From contig NZ_JABUNR010000020.1 in the NCBI RefSeq assembly GCF_013343715.1, forward strand, positions 1 to 64,000: a DNA stretch of 64,000 nucleotides, in the 5' to 3' direction. A program made the translations under genes and the position numbers. This document shows, one piece after another, positions 8,802 to 17,130 of this stretch (the first letter of the stretch is position 1; every line of letters starts with the position of its first letter). The notes beneath the pieces are model-generated. The model saw only the letters and a list, made by a program, of their open reading frames with translations. It did no database searches and was not told where the DNA came from. This stretch comes from Mesobacillus harenae (lineage in GTDB: Bacteria; Bacillota; Bacilli; Bacillales; Cytobacillaceae).

Positions 8802-10034
8802 ATGCAATTTTTCAAAGTGAAAACAGTCGATGAAACATTTGCGCTGATAGAAGAAAAAATCACCAAAATAAAAGACACTGAATTCCGCCCATTAGCAGAG
8901 GCTTTAAATTATATTCTGGCTGAATCGGTCCTGGCAGAGGAAAACGTACCTGGATTTGATCGGTCAACGGTTGATGGATATGCGGTCAAAGCGAGAGATA
9001 CTTATGGTTCCTCAGAGTCGACGCCTGGATTCCTAAACGTAACAGGAGAAGTGAAAATGGGTGAAAAGCCCGAAAGGCCAGTTCTCCAAGGTGAAGCTCT
9101 ATATGTCCCTACTGGAGGAATGATTCCGCAGGGAAGTGACAGCGTAATTATGATTGAGCACTGTGAAGAGCTCGGTGGCGTGTTAAATACGTATAGACAA
9201 ATTGCGCCAAATGAAAACGTGATTAGAGCTGGCGAAGATATAAGCGAAGGCGAGACACTTCTCGAGGAAGGCACCAAGCTGCGGCCTCAGGAATTAGGAG
9301 CAATTGCCTCTCTTGGAATAGCAGAAGTGAAGGTTTACCGAAAAGTAAAAATAGGTTACCTTTCCTCAGGTGATGAAATTGTTCCTTATGACACAAAAAA
9401 ATTGGCTGTTGGACAAATTCGTGATATCAACTGCTTAACGATCGCAGGGCTCGCAAGGGATTGGAATGCTGAGGTTATTTATGGTGGTATTGTTGAAGAT
9501 CAGTTCGATGCATTTGAAGCACGTGCAAAGGAGCTATTTAAAAAGGTTGATTGTTTAATTGTTTCTGGCGGCAGTTCCGTAGGCGCAAAGGATTACACAA
9601 CGGAAGTGATCGAAACACTTGGAAAGCCGGGTGTATTTGTGCACGGGATTTCAATCAAGCCAGGAAAACCGACTATACTTGCAGTTGCAGGTGAAAAGCC
9701 TGTCATTGGCCTGCCTGGACATCCGGCCTCGGCTATGGTTATTTTCAAGTTATTTGGAGAATATATTCTGAAAGCACTTCAAGGGGAAAAGCCAGAAGAA
9801 AGACCAGACCGGGTCATTGCAAGAATCACTAAGAATATCCCTTCAGCTCCTGGCCGATCCGATTATATCCGTGTCAGACTTGAACAGCGAGATGGAGGAT
9901 GGTGGGCCGAACCAATTATCGGAAAATCCGGATTAATTACAACACTAGTTAAAAGCAGCGGGATTGCGGAAATCACTTCTGAAAAAGAAGGGGTCTCACA
10001 GGGTGACTGTGTACCTGTAATATTAACTAGATAA
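8802..10034 (+). CDS. moeA: Molybdopterin molybdenumtransferase MoeA
   Basis: 410 residues, full length for MoeA, which inserts molybdate (or tungstate) into adenylylated molybdopterin. Conserved segments include DRSTVDGYAV (about 50), VPTGGMIPQGSDSVIMIEH, GEDI, the GYLSSGDEIV and GGSSVGAKDYT blocks (about 185 and 250), PGKPTILA and GLPGHPASAMV. The last 70 residues form the usual MoeA C-terminal beta-barrel. It lies directly upstream of a second, longer MoeA-like gene, 13 bases apart. The two paralogues may differ in metal or in regulation; the sequence alone does not say which. Confidence 0.93.
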   Translation: MQFFKVKTVDETFALIEEKITKIKDTEFRPLAEALNYILAESVLAEENVPGFDRSTVDGYAVKARDTYGSSESTPGFLNVTGEVKMGEKPERPVLQGEALYVPTGGMIPQGSDSVIMIEHCEELGGVLNTYRQIAPNENVIRAGEDISEGETLLEEGTKLRPQELGAIASLGIAEVKVYRKVKIGYLSSGDEIVPYDTKKLAVGQIRDINCLTIAGLARDWNAEVIYGGIVEDQFDAFEARAKELFKKVDCLIVSGGSSVGAKDYTTEVIETLGKPGVFVHGISIKPGKPTILAVAGEKPVIGLPGHPASAMVIFKLFGEYILKALQGEKPEERPDRVIARITKNIPSAPGRSDYIRVRLEQRDGGWWAEPIIGKSGLITTLVKSSGIAEITSEKEGVSQGDCVPVILTR

Positions 10035-10047
10035 GGAGGAACTGGAG

Positions 10048-11967
10048 ATGGAGCAAGCAGGTTATAAAAGAAAAATATATTTAGAGGATAAACCCCGGGA
10101 GCAGGCTAAACAGGAAATTCTCGAAGTTTTTAAAGTCCCTTCACAAAGTCAGATGATTCCTGTAAGTCATGCCCTCGGACGTGTAACGGCTGAACCTGTG
10201 TTTGCCAAAATGTCTATGCCTCATTATCACGCTTCAGCAATGGATGGAGTTGCAGTCATGGCAGAGGAGACATACAGCGCTCATGAGCAAAAGCCGCTGC
10301 ATCTTATCAAGGGAGTTCAATTTTGTTATGTTGATACAGGAAACCCAATTCCCGAGCCCTTTAACGCTGTTATCATGATTGAGCATGTTCAAATTATCGA
10401 CAATGATACGATTGAAATTATTGAGCCGGCAACTCCCTGGCAGCATATCCGGCCAATCGGCGAAGATATCGTCCAGGAAGAGATGCTTTTTTCACAAGGC
10501 CATGCATTGCGTCCAGCCGATCTAGGTGTTCTGCTAGCCGGACAAGTGACTGAGCTTTCTGTCGTGAAAAAACCTGTGGTTACAATCATCCCGACAGGCA
10601 ATGAGCTTGTTCAAGCAAACGAACCGCTAACTTCTGGGAAAATCGTTGAATTCAATGGAACAGTTTTCGCGGGTTTTATTCAAGAATGGGGCGGTGAACC
10701 GATCCTTCATGATATTGTTGCAGACGAACCAGAAGAAATTAAGGCTGCTCTATTAAAGGCTGTGGAATCTTCAGATATCGTCGTCATCAATGCCGGTTCT
10801 TCGGCAGGATCAAAGGACTACACGGTCCACATTATAGGGGAACTCGGCACTGTTTTTACCCATGGGGTCGCCGCACGGCCGGGTAAACCCGTTATTTTAG
10901 GGAAGATAAATGATACAATAGTAGTTGGAGTCCCGGGCTATCCTGTGTCTGCCTATTTAGCACTAGAATGGTTTGTACGGCCGCTTGTTTGCAAATATCT
11001 CCAGGTTATCGAACCGCAGCGGCAAAAGCTCAAAGTGAAGCTGGGGCGCCGGATCGTTTCAACAATGGGAGCAGAGGATTTTATCAGAATGAGCATCGGC
11101 TACGTGAATGGACAATATGTTGCCAATCCGCTGACAAGAGCAGCGGGAGTGACAATGTCGTATGTGAGGGCAGACGGGCTGTTAATTGTTGCTTCTAATA
11201 TCCTTGGGTATGAGCAGGGCGATTTAGCAGAAGTTGAATTATTAAAGCCGCTGAATGAAATTAAAAATGCAATTGTATTTAGCGGGAGCCATGATCTGAC
11301 CATTGATCTGCTATCATCAAATTTAAAACAGCAGAATACTGACATGAAAATTGTTTCTTCCCATGTAGGCAGTATGGCGGGCCTTATGGCAATACGAAAA
11401 GGGGAAGCCCATGTAGCGGGCATTCATTTGCTTGATCCGGAAACAAACGAATATAATATTTCATATGTAAAAAAAATACTTTCAGGACAAGATGTTGTCC
11501 TTTATCCATTTTTAAAACGAAAGCAAGGTTGGCTTGTCTCCCCTGGGAACCCTAGTAAGGTTAATGGAATTCATGATCTTACAGATCCTGACGTTTACTT
11601 TGTAAACCGACAGAAAGGTGCCGGCACGCGGATACTTTTTGATATGCTATTGAAAGATGCAGAACTTGAGCCTGAACAGATTAAAGGGTATGAACGGGAG
11701 ATGTTTTCCCACCTTAGTGTAGCAGCTGAAGTGAGGGTCAACTCAAATACAGCTGGACTGGGCATTTATCCGGCCGCAAAAGCTATGGGGCTTGATTTTA
11801 TCCCAGTTGCCGATGAAAGTTATGATTTACTAATGACGAAAGCATTCTTTGAAAGCGAACAGGGTAAATGGCTTATATCAGCGATCCATTCACAGGAGTT
11901 TAAAGCCCAGGTTGAAAGTATCGGGGGCTATGCAGTAGTGGATCATGCAGAACCAGTAATGCTTTAA
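10048..11967 (+). CDS. MoeA-like protein fused to a C-terminal periplasmic-binding-protein-like domain
   Basis: 639 residues. Residues 1 to about 405 are a second MoeA: SAMDGVAVMAEE, DTGNPIPEPFNAVIMIEHV, GEDIV, IIPTGNEL, AGSSAGSKDYT, ARPGKPVILG and GVPGYPVSAYLALE. Residues about 410-639 resemble the PBP-like domain found in LysR-type and molybdate-responsive proteins (IVFSGSHDLTIDLL, SHVGSMAGLMAIRKGEAHVAGIHLLD, NRQKGAGTRILFD, AGLGIYPAAKAMGLDF, ESEQGKWLISAI). This fusion is known in Firmicutes; the second domain is thought to bind a small ligand, perhaps molybdate or tungstate, but that is inference. The start follows AAGGAGGAACTGGAG. It is coupled to moeA upstream and moaE downstream. Confidence 0.9.
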   Translation: MEQAGYKRKIYLEDKPREQAKQEILEVFKVPSQSQMIPVSHALGRVTAEPVFAKMSMPHYHASAMDGVAVMAEETYSAHEQKPLHLIKGVQFCYVDTGNPIPEPFNAVIMIEHVQIIDNDTIEIIEPATPWQHIRPIGEDIVQEEMLFSQGHALRPADLGVLLAGQVTELSVVKKPVVTIIPTGNELVQANEPLTSGKIVEFNGTVFAGFIQEWGGEPILHDIVADEPEEIKAALLKAVESSDIVVINAGSSAGSKDYTVHIIGELGTVFTHGVAARPGKPVILGKINDTIVVGVPGYPVSAYLALEWFVRPLVCKYLQVIEPQRQKLKVKLGRRIVSTMGAEDFIRMSIGYVNGQYVANPLTRAAGVTMSYVRADGLLIVASNILGYEQGDLAEVELLKPLNEIKNAIVFSGSHDLTIDLLSSNLKQQNTDMKIVSSHVGSMAGLMAIRKGEAHVAGIHLLDPETNEYNISYVKKILSGQDVVLYPFLKRKQGWLVSPGNPSKVNGIHDLTDPDVYFVNRQKGAGTRILFDMLLKDAELEPEQIKGYEREMFSHLSVAAEVRVNSNTAGLGIYPAAKAMGLDFIPVADESYDLLMTKAFFESEQGKWLISAIHSQEFKAQVESIGGYAVVDHAEPVML

Positions 11968-11992
11968 ATAACAGAAAATCCGAGGTGGACAA

Positions 11993-12457
11993 ATGAACTT
12001 CGAAATAGCAAAAGAACCAATAAATACACAATCTGTCATCGATAAAGTTGTTCAGCGGGAAGCAGGAGCCATTACCACTTTTATTGGCACAGTCCGAGAA
12101 CTGACTAAAGGCAAGAAAACTCTTTATCTGGTTTATGATGCATATGAACCAATGGCAGTGAAAAAACTCGAACAAATCGGATCAGAAATTGAAACTCGGT
12201 GGACTGGAGCTAAAGTTGCGATAACCCATAGAGTCGGTAAGCTGGATATTACTGATATAGCGGTTGTAATTGCAGTGTCAACACCGCACCGCGCTGATTC
12301 TTATGAAGCGAACCGGTATGCGATTGAGCGCATTAAAGAAATTGTTCCGATATGGAAAAAGGAACACTGGGAAGATGGCGAGGAATGGATCGGGAATCAG
12401 CTGGAAACAAAGTCTTATCCTACAGGTAAGCCAGAGGAGGAGGATCTCAATGAATAA
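11993..12457 (+). CDS. moaE: Molybdopterin synthase catalytic subunit MoaE
   Basis: 154 residues. MoaE with MoaD converts precursor Z (cPMP) to molybdopterin by adding two sulfurs. Motifs: GAITTFIGTVRE near residue 23, VYDAYEPMA, the HRVGKLDITD block, STPHRADSYEA and the catalytic-lysine region VPIWKKEHWEDG near 121-131. The start ATG follows CCGAGGTGG. Its stop overlaps the moaD start by eight bases, the usual coupled arrangement. Confidence 0.93.
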   Translation: MNFEIAKEPINTQSVIDKVVQREAGAITTFIGTVRELTKGKKTLYLVYDAYEPMAVKKLEQIGSEIETRWTGAKVAITHRVGKLDITDIAVVIAVSTPHRADSYEANRYAIERIKEIVPIWKKEHWEDGEEWIGNQLETKSYPTGKPEEEDLNE

Positions 12458-12683
12458 AGTCTTATTTTTTGCTCATTTGCGCGACACAGTCGGCCAGGAA
12501 TCTATTACAATAGAAGCTGCTGGCAAGACAGTTGGTCAGGTTAAAGCCGAAATGTCAGAGAAATATAATTTGCAAAAGCTCGACACGGTTATGACTGCCG
12601 TAAACGAAGAGTTTGCATCAAATGATGAACTAATTAATGATGGGGATGAGATCGCTTTTATACCGCCAGTCAGCGGTGGGTGA
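12450..12683 (+). CDS. moaD: Molybdopterin synthase sulfur-carrier subunit MoaD
   Basis: 77 residues, a ubiquitin-fold sulfur carrier ending in the required Gly-Gly (PPVSGG). The C-terminal glycine is adenylylated by MoeB and then thiocarboxylated. I place the start at the ATG at 12450, inside the end of moaE, because GAGGAGGAGG lies at 12434-12443 and the family N-terminus (NKVLFFAHLRD) begins here; longer in-frame readings lack support. Confidence 0.93.
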   Translation: MNKVLFFAHLRDTVGQESITIEAAGKTVGQVKAEMSEKYNLQKLDTVMTAVNEEFASNDELINDGDEIAFIPPVSGG

Positions 12684-12697
12684 TTTAACATCCATAA

Positions 12698-12728
12698 AGC
12701 AGAATGACCGCTATTCTGCTCCTTTTTT
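12698..12728 (+). terminator. Hairpin with T-run between moaD and moeB
   Basis: Perfect 8-bp stem AGCAGAAT/ATTCTGCT, 7-base loop, then CC and six T residues. It sits between two genes of one pathway, so it probably lowers moeB expression relative to the upstream genes rather than ending the operon completely. Confidence 0.65.
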
Positions 12729-12743
12729 GAAGGAGGCTTTTAT

Positions 12744-13763
12744 ATGTCTGAACGATATTCACGCCAGACTCTTTTCCCGCAAATCGGAAAAACTGGCCAG
12801 GAAAAAATCGCAAATAAGCATGTGTTAATAATTGGTGCCGGGGCGCTGGGTTCCGGCAACGCCGAGATTATGGTAAGGGCAGGAATTGGAAAGCTGACGA
12901 TCGTTGACCGAGATTATGTTGAGGCTAGCAATCTTCAGCGCCAACAGCTTTATACAGAAGATGATGTCGCTGAAAAACTGCCCAAGGCAGCTGCAGCCGA
13001 AAAGCGACTGCGGGCGATAAACTCGGATGTTGAGATCACCGCCCGCATTGCTGACGCCACACCGGAAATGCTGCTAGATTTGGCTGAAAGTGTCGATTTA
13101 ATCCTTGATTCTACTGATAACTTTGAGACAAGAATGGCGATAAATGATGTTTCTCAAAAATATAAGATCCCCTGGATTTACGGGGCATGTGTAGGCAGTT
13201 TTGGAATGAGCTTTGTTGTTCTGCCTGGTAAGACCCCTTGTTTGAATTGCCTGCTTAAAACGATTCCTATTCAGGGTATGACCTGTGATACCGGGGGGAT
13301 TATCGCTCCCGCAGTTCAGATGGTTATTGCCCATCAGACGGCTGAGGCATTGAAAATTCTCACCGAGGATTGGGAGGCAGTCCGGACTTCCTTTGTTTCT
13401 TTTGATCTATGGCGAAACCAGTATACAAACATGAAAATGTCCAAGGCCAAAGATGAAGGCTGCCTGTCATGCGGCGCGCATCCGGAATATCCTTACCTTA
13501 ACCATGAAAATATGACAAAGTCGACTGTCCTTTGCGGCAGAGAAACCGTACAAATACGACCTCATCATAAGGGGGAGGTTAACTTAAAAGAAACAGCAAC
13601 TCAGCTTGAGGCCCTGGGGTATCAAGTTAAAGGGAATCCATATTTACTTTCAGTTGAGATGGGTGAACAGCGGATGGTTATTTTTAATGACGGCCGTGCG
13701 TTGATACATGGTACAAAAGACCTTGCTCAAGCCAGAAGCATTTATCAGCGAATTCTAGGCTAA
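12744..13763 (+). CDS. moeB: Molybdopterin-synthase adenylyltransferase MoeB (ThiF/HesA family)
   Basis: 339 residues of the E1-like family, which adenylylates the MoaD C-terminus. The ATP-binding GAGALGSGNAE loop is near residue 33, with the Arg-containing DRDYVEASNLQRQQL block and the DSTDNFETR segment. Two Cys pairs (CLNC about 165, CLSC about 234) form the structural zinc site. No rhodanese domain is present; the last 100 residues are an extension of the type common in Bacillus ThiF/MoeB proteins. The start ATG follows AAGGAGG at 12730-12736. ThiF (thiamine) is a possible alternative, but the setting favours MoeB. Confidence 0.88.
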   Translation: MSERYSRQTLFPQIGKTGQEKIANKHVLIIGAGALGSGNAEIMVRAGIGKLTIVDRDYVEASNLQRQQLYTEDDVAEKLPKAAAAEKRLRAINSDVEITARIADATPEMLLDLAESVDLILDSTDNFETRMAINDVSQKYKIPWIYGACVGSFGMSFVVLPGKTPCLNCLLKTIPIQGMTCDTGGIIAPAVQMVIAHQTAEALKILTEDWEAVRTSFVSFDLWRNQYTNMKMSKAKDEGCLSCGAHPEYPYLNHENMTKSTVLCGRETVQIRPHHKGEVNLKETATQLEALGYQVKGNPYLLSVEMGEQRMVIFNDGRALIHGTKDLAQARSIYQRILG

Positions 13764-13843
13764 GCGGGCGAGACAAACCTTTAGGTGTGTAGTGGGGCTT
13801 ATGTTTATAGTATCGTGTGCAGAAGGTCAACTTCTAAAGAAAT

Positions 13844-13880
13844 AGAAAATCCACCTGTCAATTCGACAGGTGGATTTTCT
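13844..13880 (+). terminator. Terminator of the fdhE-moeB unit
   Basis: Perfect 16-bp stem (13844-13859 with 13865-13880) and a 5-base loop; T-rich in the closing arm. It is near-symmetrical and may serve both strands, since the next gene is on the minus strand. Confidence 0.8.
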
Positions 13881-14007
13881 TGTCCTTTAGGTTATAAAGG
13901 TTTCAGGTGGTGGATAACCGTGTGTGTTTTCTGTATCTAGCTTAAACACCAAGCGACTAGTAAACCTTACCCAAGTCGCATGGGCGCTTGCGCATTAATG
14001 GTTACTA

Positions 14008-14337
14008 TTACTTCACTTCGTCGCTAGCAACTAGAACGAGGCGCCCTTTATCGAGCTCCACTTCATACTGAGATGCTTCGTTTGATGAGAGACCTAGTGC
14101 TTCAAACTTATTGCGCAGCTCGTCCCCTCTTGATTTAAACATATTGCCAACAGAATCAACTAAGCCCTGTTCTTTAATTCCCATTTCACCAAGGCCGGTA
14201 GCTTCTGTTAAATCTTCAGTACGATCCTTGTCGTGGGCGAAAAGATAAATGCTATCCTTTTCAAAACCTTCTGTTTGCAGCATATTCACAGTATCAGTAG
14301 CTTGTACGCCATTTTCTACAACATGTACTTTATACAC
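14008..14337 (-). CDS. General stress protein of the YflT/GSP17M family
   Basis: 109 residues with the GSP17M fold: VHVVENGVQATDTVNMLQTEGF at the start, then DSIYLFAHD, and a short C-terminal strand ending the domain. In Bacillus such proteins are induced by SigB under stress; the biochemical role is unknown. The start is GTG at 14337, chosen because AGGAGG lies 7 bases upstream. A good SigB-type promoter is found 78 bases further upstream (14415-14440), in agreement with the family. It appears monocistronic. Confidence 0.85.
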   Translation of the reverse strand: MYKVHVVENGVQATDTVNMLQTEGFEKDSIYLFAHDKDRTEDLTEATGLGEMGIKEQGLVDSVGNMFKSRGDELRNKFEALGLSSNEASQYEVELDKGRLVLVASDEVK

Positions 14338-14414
14338 AAAAATTCCTCCTTTAGAATGGTAGATAGAATAATAGAGGAAACCTTACTAGATGGCTTCTCT
14401 CGTATACAGTTTAT

Positions 14415-14440
14415 ATATCCGCTCATAAGGTCGTTTAAAC
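14415..14440 (-). promoter_or_regulatory. SigB-type promoter of the general stress gene
   Basis: On the minus strand, GTTTAA (14440-14435), 14 bases, then GGATAT (14420-14415). This matches the SigB consensus GTTTAA-N12-15-GGGWAW at 11 of 12 positions and faces the general stress gene. Confidence 0.75.
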
Positions 14441-14617
14441 ATGGCGACTCAAACGAGGGAACAATAAAGGCAGAAATAAGCCTGATTTGAAAGGAAAAGT
14501 TAGCAGGCAGGGTATATTTTTAGTTATAAAGGGAGGCTCCTATAGTTGATATAATACAAAAGAGATAATATCGAGTTTTGACTCGAGTGAGCGAAGGTCT
14601 AAAAGGAGGAGAAAGTC

Positions 14618-15298
14618 ATGAAATTTCCTGAAATCACCAACAATTGGAAACCTATCATTGAAAAAGAGATGGAAAAACCATATTTTCGAAAGCTCCGTGG
14701 ATTTCTGGAGGATCAGTATGCACATGAAGTGGTTTACCCAGCAAAAGAAGATATCTTTAATGCCTTAAAATACGTAGATTTTAAGAAGGTGAAGGTGGTC
14801 ATCCTCGGACAGGACCCCTATCATGGACCTGGACAGGCACATGGCTTAAGCTTTTCAGTACAGCCACAAGAGCAAATCCCTCCTTCTTTAAAGAATATAT
14901 TTAAAGAACTGCAGACTGATCTTGGCTGTGATATCCCCAACAATGGATACCTGAAAAAATGGGCGGATCAAGGTGTCCTCCTGTTAAACACAGTTTTAAC
15001 AGTTAGAAAGAGTGAGGCGCACTCCCATCGTGACAAAGGCTGGGAATTGTTCACAGATCAACTGATTGCTCATTTAAATGAGAGGGAAAATCCTGTGATA
15101 TTTATTTTGTGGGGTAAACCTGCCCAAAGCAAGCTTAAGATCATTAATACCAACAAGCACCTGGCTATAACATCCCCACATCCAAGCCCGCTATCCGCCA
15201 GAAGAGGCTTTTTTGGAAGCCGTCCATTTTCCAAGGTTAATGAGTATCTCCGCGAGCTGAATGAAAAAGAGATAGACTGGCAGATCGAAAGTCTGTAG
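14618..15298 (+). CDS. ung: Uracil-DNA glycosylase
   Basis: 226 residues, family 1 UDG, which removes uracil from DNA as the first step of base excision repair. The water-activating motif GQDPYHGPGQAHGLSFSV starts at residue 64, with catalytic Asp66. LLLNTVLTVRKSEAHSHRDKGWE and FILWGKPAQ follow, and the DNA-intercalating HPSPLSARRGFFGSRPFSK motif is near residue 187. Start ATG follows AAAGGAGGAGAAAGTC. A TATAAT at 14550-14555 may belong to its promoter but no clear -35 is seen. parS lies 20 bases past the stop. Confidence 0.96.
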   Translation: MKFPEITNNWKPIIEKEMEKPYFRKLRGFLEDQYAHEVVYPAKEDIFNALKYVDFKKVKVVILGQDPYHGPGQAHGLSFSVQPQEQIPPSLKNIFKELQTDLGCDIPNNGYLKKWADQGVLLLNTVLTVRKSEAHSHRDKGWELFTDQLIAHLNERENPVIFILWGKPAQSKLKIINTNKHLAITSPHPSPLSARRGFFGSRPFSKVNEYLRELNEKEIDWQIESL

Positions 15299-15317
15299 AA
15301 AGTTGTAAAATTCGACA

Positions 15318-15333
15318 TGTTTCACGTGAAACG
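15318..15333. other. parS site (ParB/Spo0J binding)
   Basis: TGTTTCACGTGAAACG matches the Bacillus parS consensus TGTTNCACGTGAAACA at 14 of 15 specified positions; only the last base differs. It is intergenic, between ung and ywdI. In Bacillus most parS sites lie near the origin, which fits the gene content here. Confidence 0.85.
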
Positions 15334-15518
15334 ATTATTCAGTCTGATGCAATTGATAGATATCAAGGCTGCTTTAGCTTGAGTCTTGACGAGAAGTGTT
15401 TTTTTAGCAGATCCAATTTGTGTAATACGGAAACAACTATTATGATATGGATGAGGGACATGCTGTTAAAATGCAGACAGGTTCCTGAACAGGAATTTAA
15501 AAGCGTGGTGAATAAGCA

Positions 15519-15821
15519 ATGAATATATCGGTCCATAAACTGATGGCTAAAATGGGAGAAGAACTTAGAAAGGCAAACGGAGCTTCTTCCGAGGCAGAAT
15601 TGCGCGAGAGGGTGCGTGCCTTGAAAACATTATGTGAAGTTATCCTGGATGAACCTTCGCAAGCGGATCAAAAAAGCCAGGCTAAACAGGTGTACGCCAG
15701 TTCGGACACAATGCAGGTTAAAACATATCCAGCTGAGCCAATCCAGCCTGCCGCTATCAATCAGCCAAAAAAACTGAAAATGGACGATGAAGCAAATGGA
15801 GATTCTCTTTTCGATTTTTAA
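15519..15821 (+). CDS. ywdI: YwdI family protein
   Basis: 100 residues: a helical N-terminal half (VHKLMAKMGEELRKA ... LRERVRALKTLCEVIL) and a low-complexity Gln/Pro/Ala-rich C-terminal half ending in an acidic NGDSLFDF. Function unknown. Assignment rests on the N-terminal pattern and on position between ung and ywdK, as in B. subtilis. No signal peptide or membrane segment. No strong Shine-Dalgarno is obvious (GTGGTGAATAAGCA precedes the ATG). Confidence 0.75.
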   Translation: MNISVHKLMAKMGEELRKANGASSEAELRERVRALKTLCEVILDEPSQADQKSQAKQVYASSDTMQVKTYPAEPIQPAAINQPKKLKMDDEANGDSLFDF

Positions 15822-15843
15822 TATTTTATAGAGGTGAGGAAAT

Positions 15844-16215
15844 ATGAAATTATTTATTATTCTTGGAGCAATAAATGCCTTTTTATCTGTAGCCCTCGGT
15901 GCATTTGGTGCTCACGGACTTGAAGGGAAAGTCGAACAAAAGTATCTGGAAATCTGGAAAACAGGTGTAACTTATCAAATGTTTCATGCTACTGGACTGC
16001 TGATTATTGGAATTTTAATGGGGAATCTTCCGGCAACAGCACTATTAACCTGGTCAGGATGGCTAATGGTTGTTGGCATTATTTTGTTTTCGGGAAGCCT
16101 ATATGTACTAACCTTAACAAAGATAGGTGTGCTTGGAGCGATCACCCCGCTTGGCGGAGTGTCTTTCTTAATTGCATGGATTCTTATCATTATTGCAGCA
16201 GTCAAGTTTCTATAA
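15844..16215 (+). CDS. ywdK: DUF423 membrane protein YwdK
   Basis: 123 residues with four hydrophobic segments and the DUF423 signatures GAFGAHGLEG near residue 20 and MFHATGLL near 47, closing with GAITPLGGVSFLIAWI. The family is widespread and its role unknown. RBS GAGGTGAGG lies just upstream. It follows ywdI by 22 bases and ends at a strong terminator, so ywdI-ywdK likely form a small operon. Confidence 0.88.
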   Translation: MKLFIILGAINAFLSVALGAFGAHGLEGKVEQKYLEIWKTGVTYQMFHATGLLIIGILMGNLPATALLTWSGWLMVVGIILFSGSLYVLTLTKIGVLGAITPLGGVSFLIAWILIIIAAVKFL

Positions 16216-16221
16216 AAGACA

Positions 16222-16252
16222 AAGCCCTGCAGTGAGCTGCAGGGCTTGTTTT
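16222..16252 (+). terminator. Terminator after ywdK
   Basis: Perfect 11-bp stem AAGCCCTGCAG/CTGCAGGGCTT with a 4-base loop, followed by GTTTTTC. Confidence 0.85.
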
Positions 16253-16375
16253 TCAATTATTGAACTTTAAAAGTTCCAATTGATAGCTAATCGTATCGTT
16301 GAATGCATCCTGCAGGGCCCTAGCGCCTAGTATTTGCCCTTCCTGTGCCCATTTAAGGTGTTAAACGCGTTGTAT

Positions 16376-17023
16376 TTAGCGAGGAGGGTACGTGGCCATT
16401 CCTGCCCCTGTACCTGGAGCACCAGCGCCCGCAGCAGTACCTCCCATGCCAGCACCCATGCCGGCGGCGCCAAATGGATATTCATACTCAAGTTCTTCAT
16501 CAAACGTAATGTAGTCAAGGTATACCATAAGAAGAAGATAACGCATCCCTGTTTGCGGATCGCTGAGGATGAGATGATCTCTCCCGGCAGCCTCAATAAC
16601 ACCTTTAAAAATTTTCGCATTCCATTCCCGGTTATTTTCAAATGTCATATAAACTGTGGCGATTTTCCCTTTATTCAGCCGTAAAATGTTTTCAATATAC
16701 GATTGCTCAATTGGAAGCATCCCTGGAATATTCTGTGCAGGGTTTGGAGCTGTCGGCTGGGTAAACTGTGGCATTCCAGCTGGGTACCCTTGGGCGCCCA
16801 TTCCAGCCTGAGCTTGGGCAGTATAAGGATAGCCATATCCAGCCTGTGCTCCGGGCTGACCGAGATAATTAAATCCTGCATTCCCCTGGGCTCCTGTAGT
16901 TCGGTATGCCTGAGCAGCCTGCGGATATACCCTATAATCCAAATATGGATTAGAGTTAGATTGACTTTGGCCTTGGTTTTGATTCTGGTTCTGATTCTGA
17001 TTTGAAGTTTGATTCTGATTCAT
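16376..17023 (-). CDS. gerQ: Spore coat protein GerQ
   Basis: 215 residues. The first 110 are low-complexity Gln/Asn then Ala/Gly/Tyr/Pro, and the conserved GerQ core follows (LPIEQSYIENILRLNKGKIATVYMTFENN near 104-132, then GVIEAAGRDHLILSDPQTGMRYLLLMVYLDYITFDEEL). GerQ is an inner-coat protein needed for CwlJ-dependent germination and is cross-linked by transglutaminase. The C-terminal tail is an unusual Gly/Ala-rich run of about 35 residues, which makes this copy longer than the roughly 180-residue B. subtilis protein. RBS AGGAGGT lies upstream of the ATG. I see no clear SigE promoter. Confidence 0.9.
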   Translation of the reverse strand: MNQNQTSNQNQNQNQNQGQSQSNSNPYLDYRVYPQAAQAYRTTGAQGNAGFNYLGQPGAQAGYGYPYTAQAQAGMGAQGYPAGMPQFTQPTAPNPAQNIPGMLPIEQSYIENILRLNKGKIATVYMTFENNREWNAKIFKGVIEAAGRDHLILSDPQTGMRYLLLMVYLDYITFDEELEYEYPFGAAGMGAGMGGTAAGAGAPGTGAGMATYPPR

Positions 17024-17130
17024 TCTTCTACCTCCTAATAAGTATAATCATGCAGCGGTTAAACCTTAAGATAGATAAGAAAAACTCACTATCTAATTAA
17101 TATGAGAGCAAAACAAATTTATGACAAATA

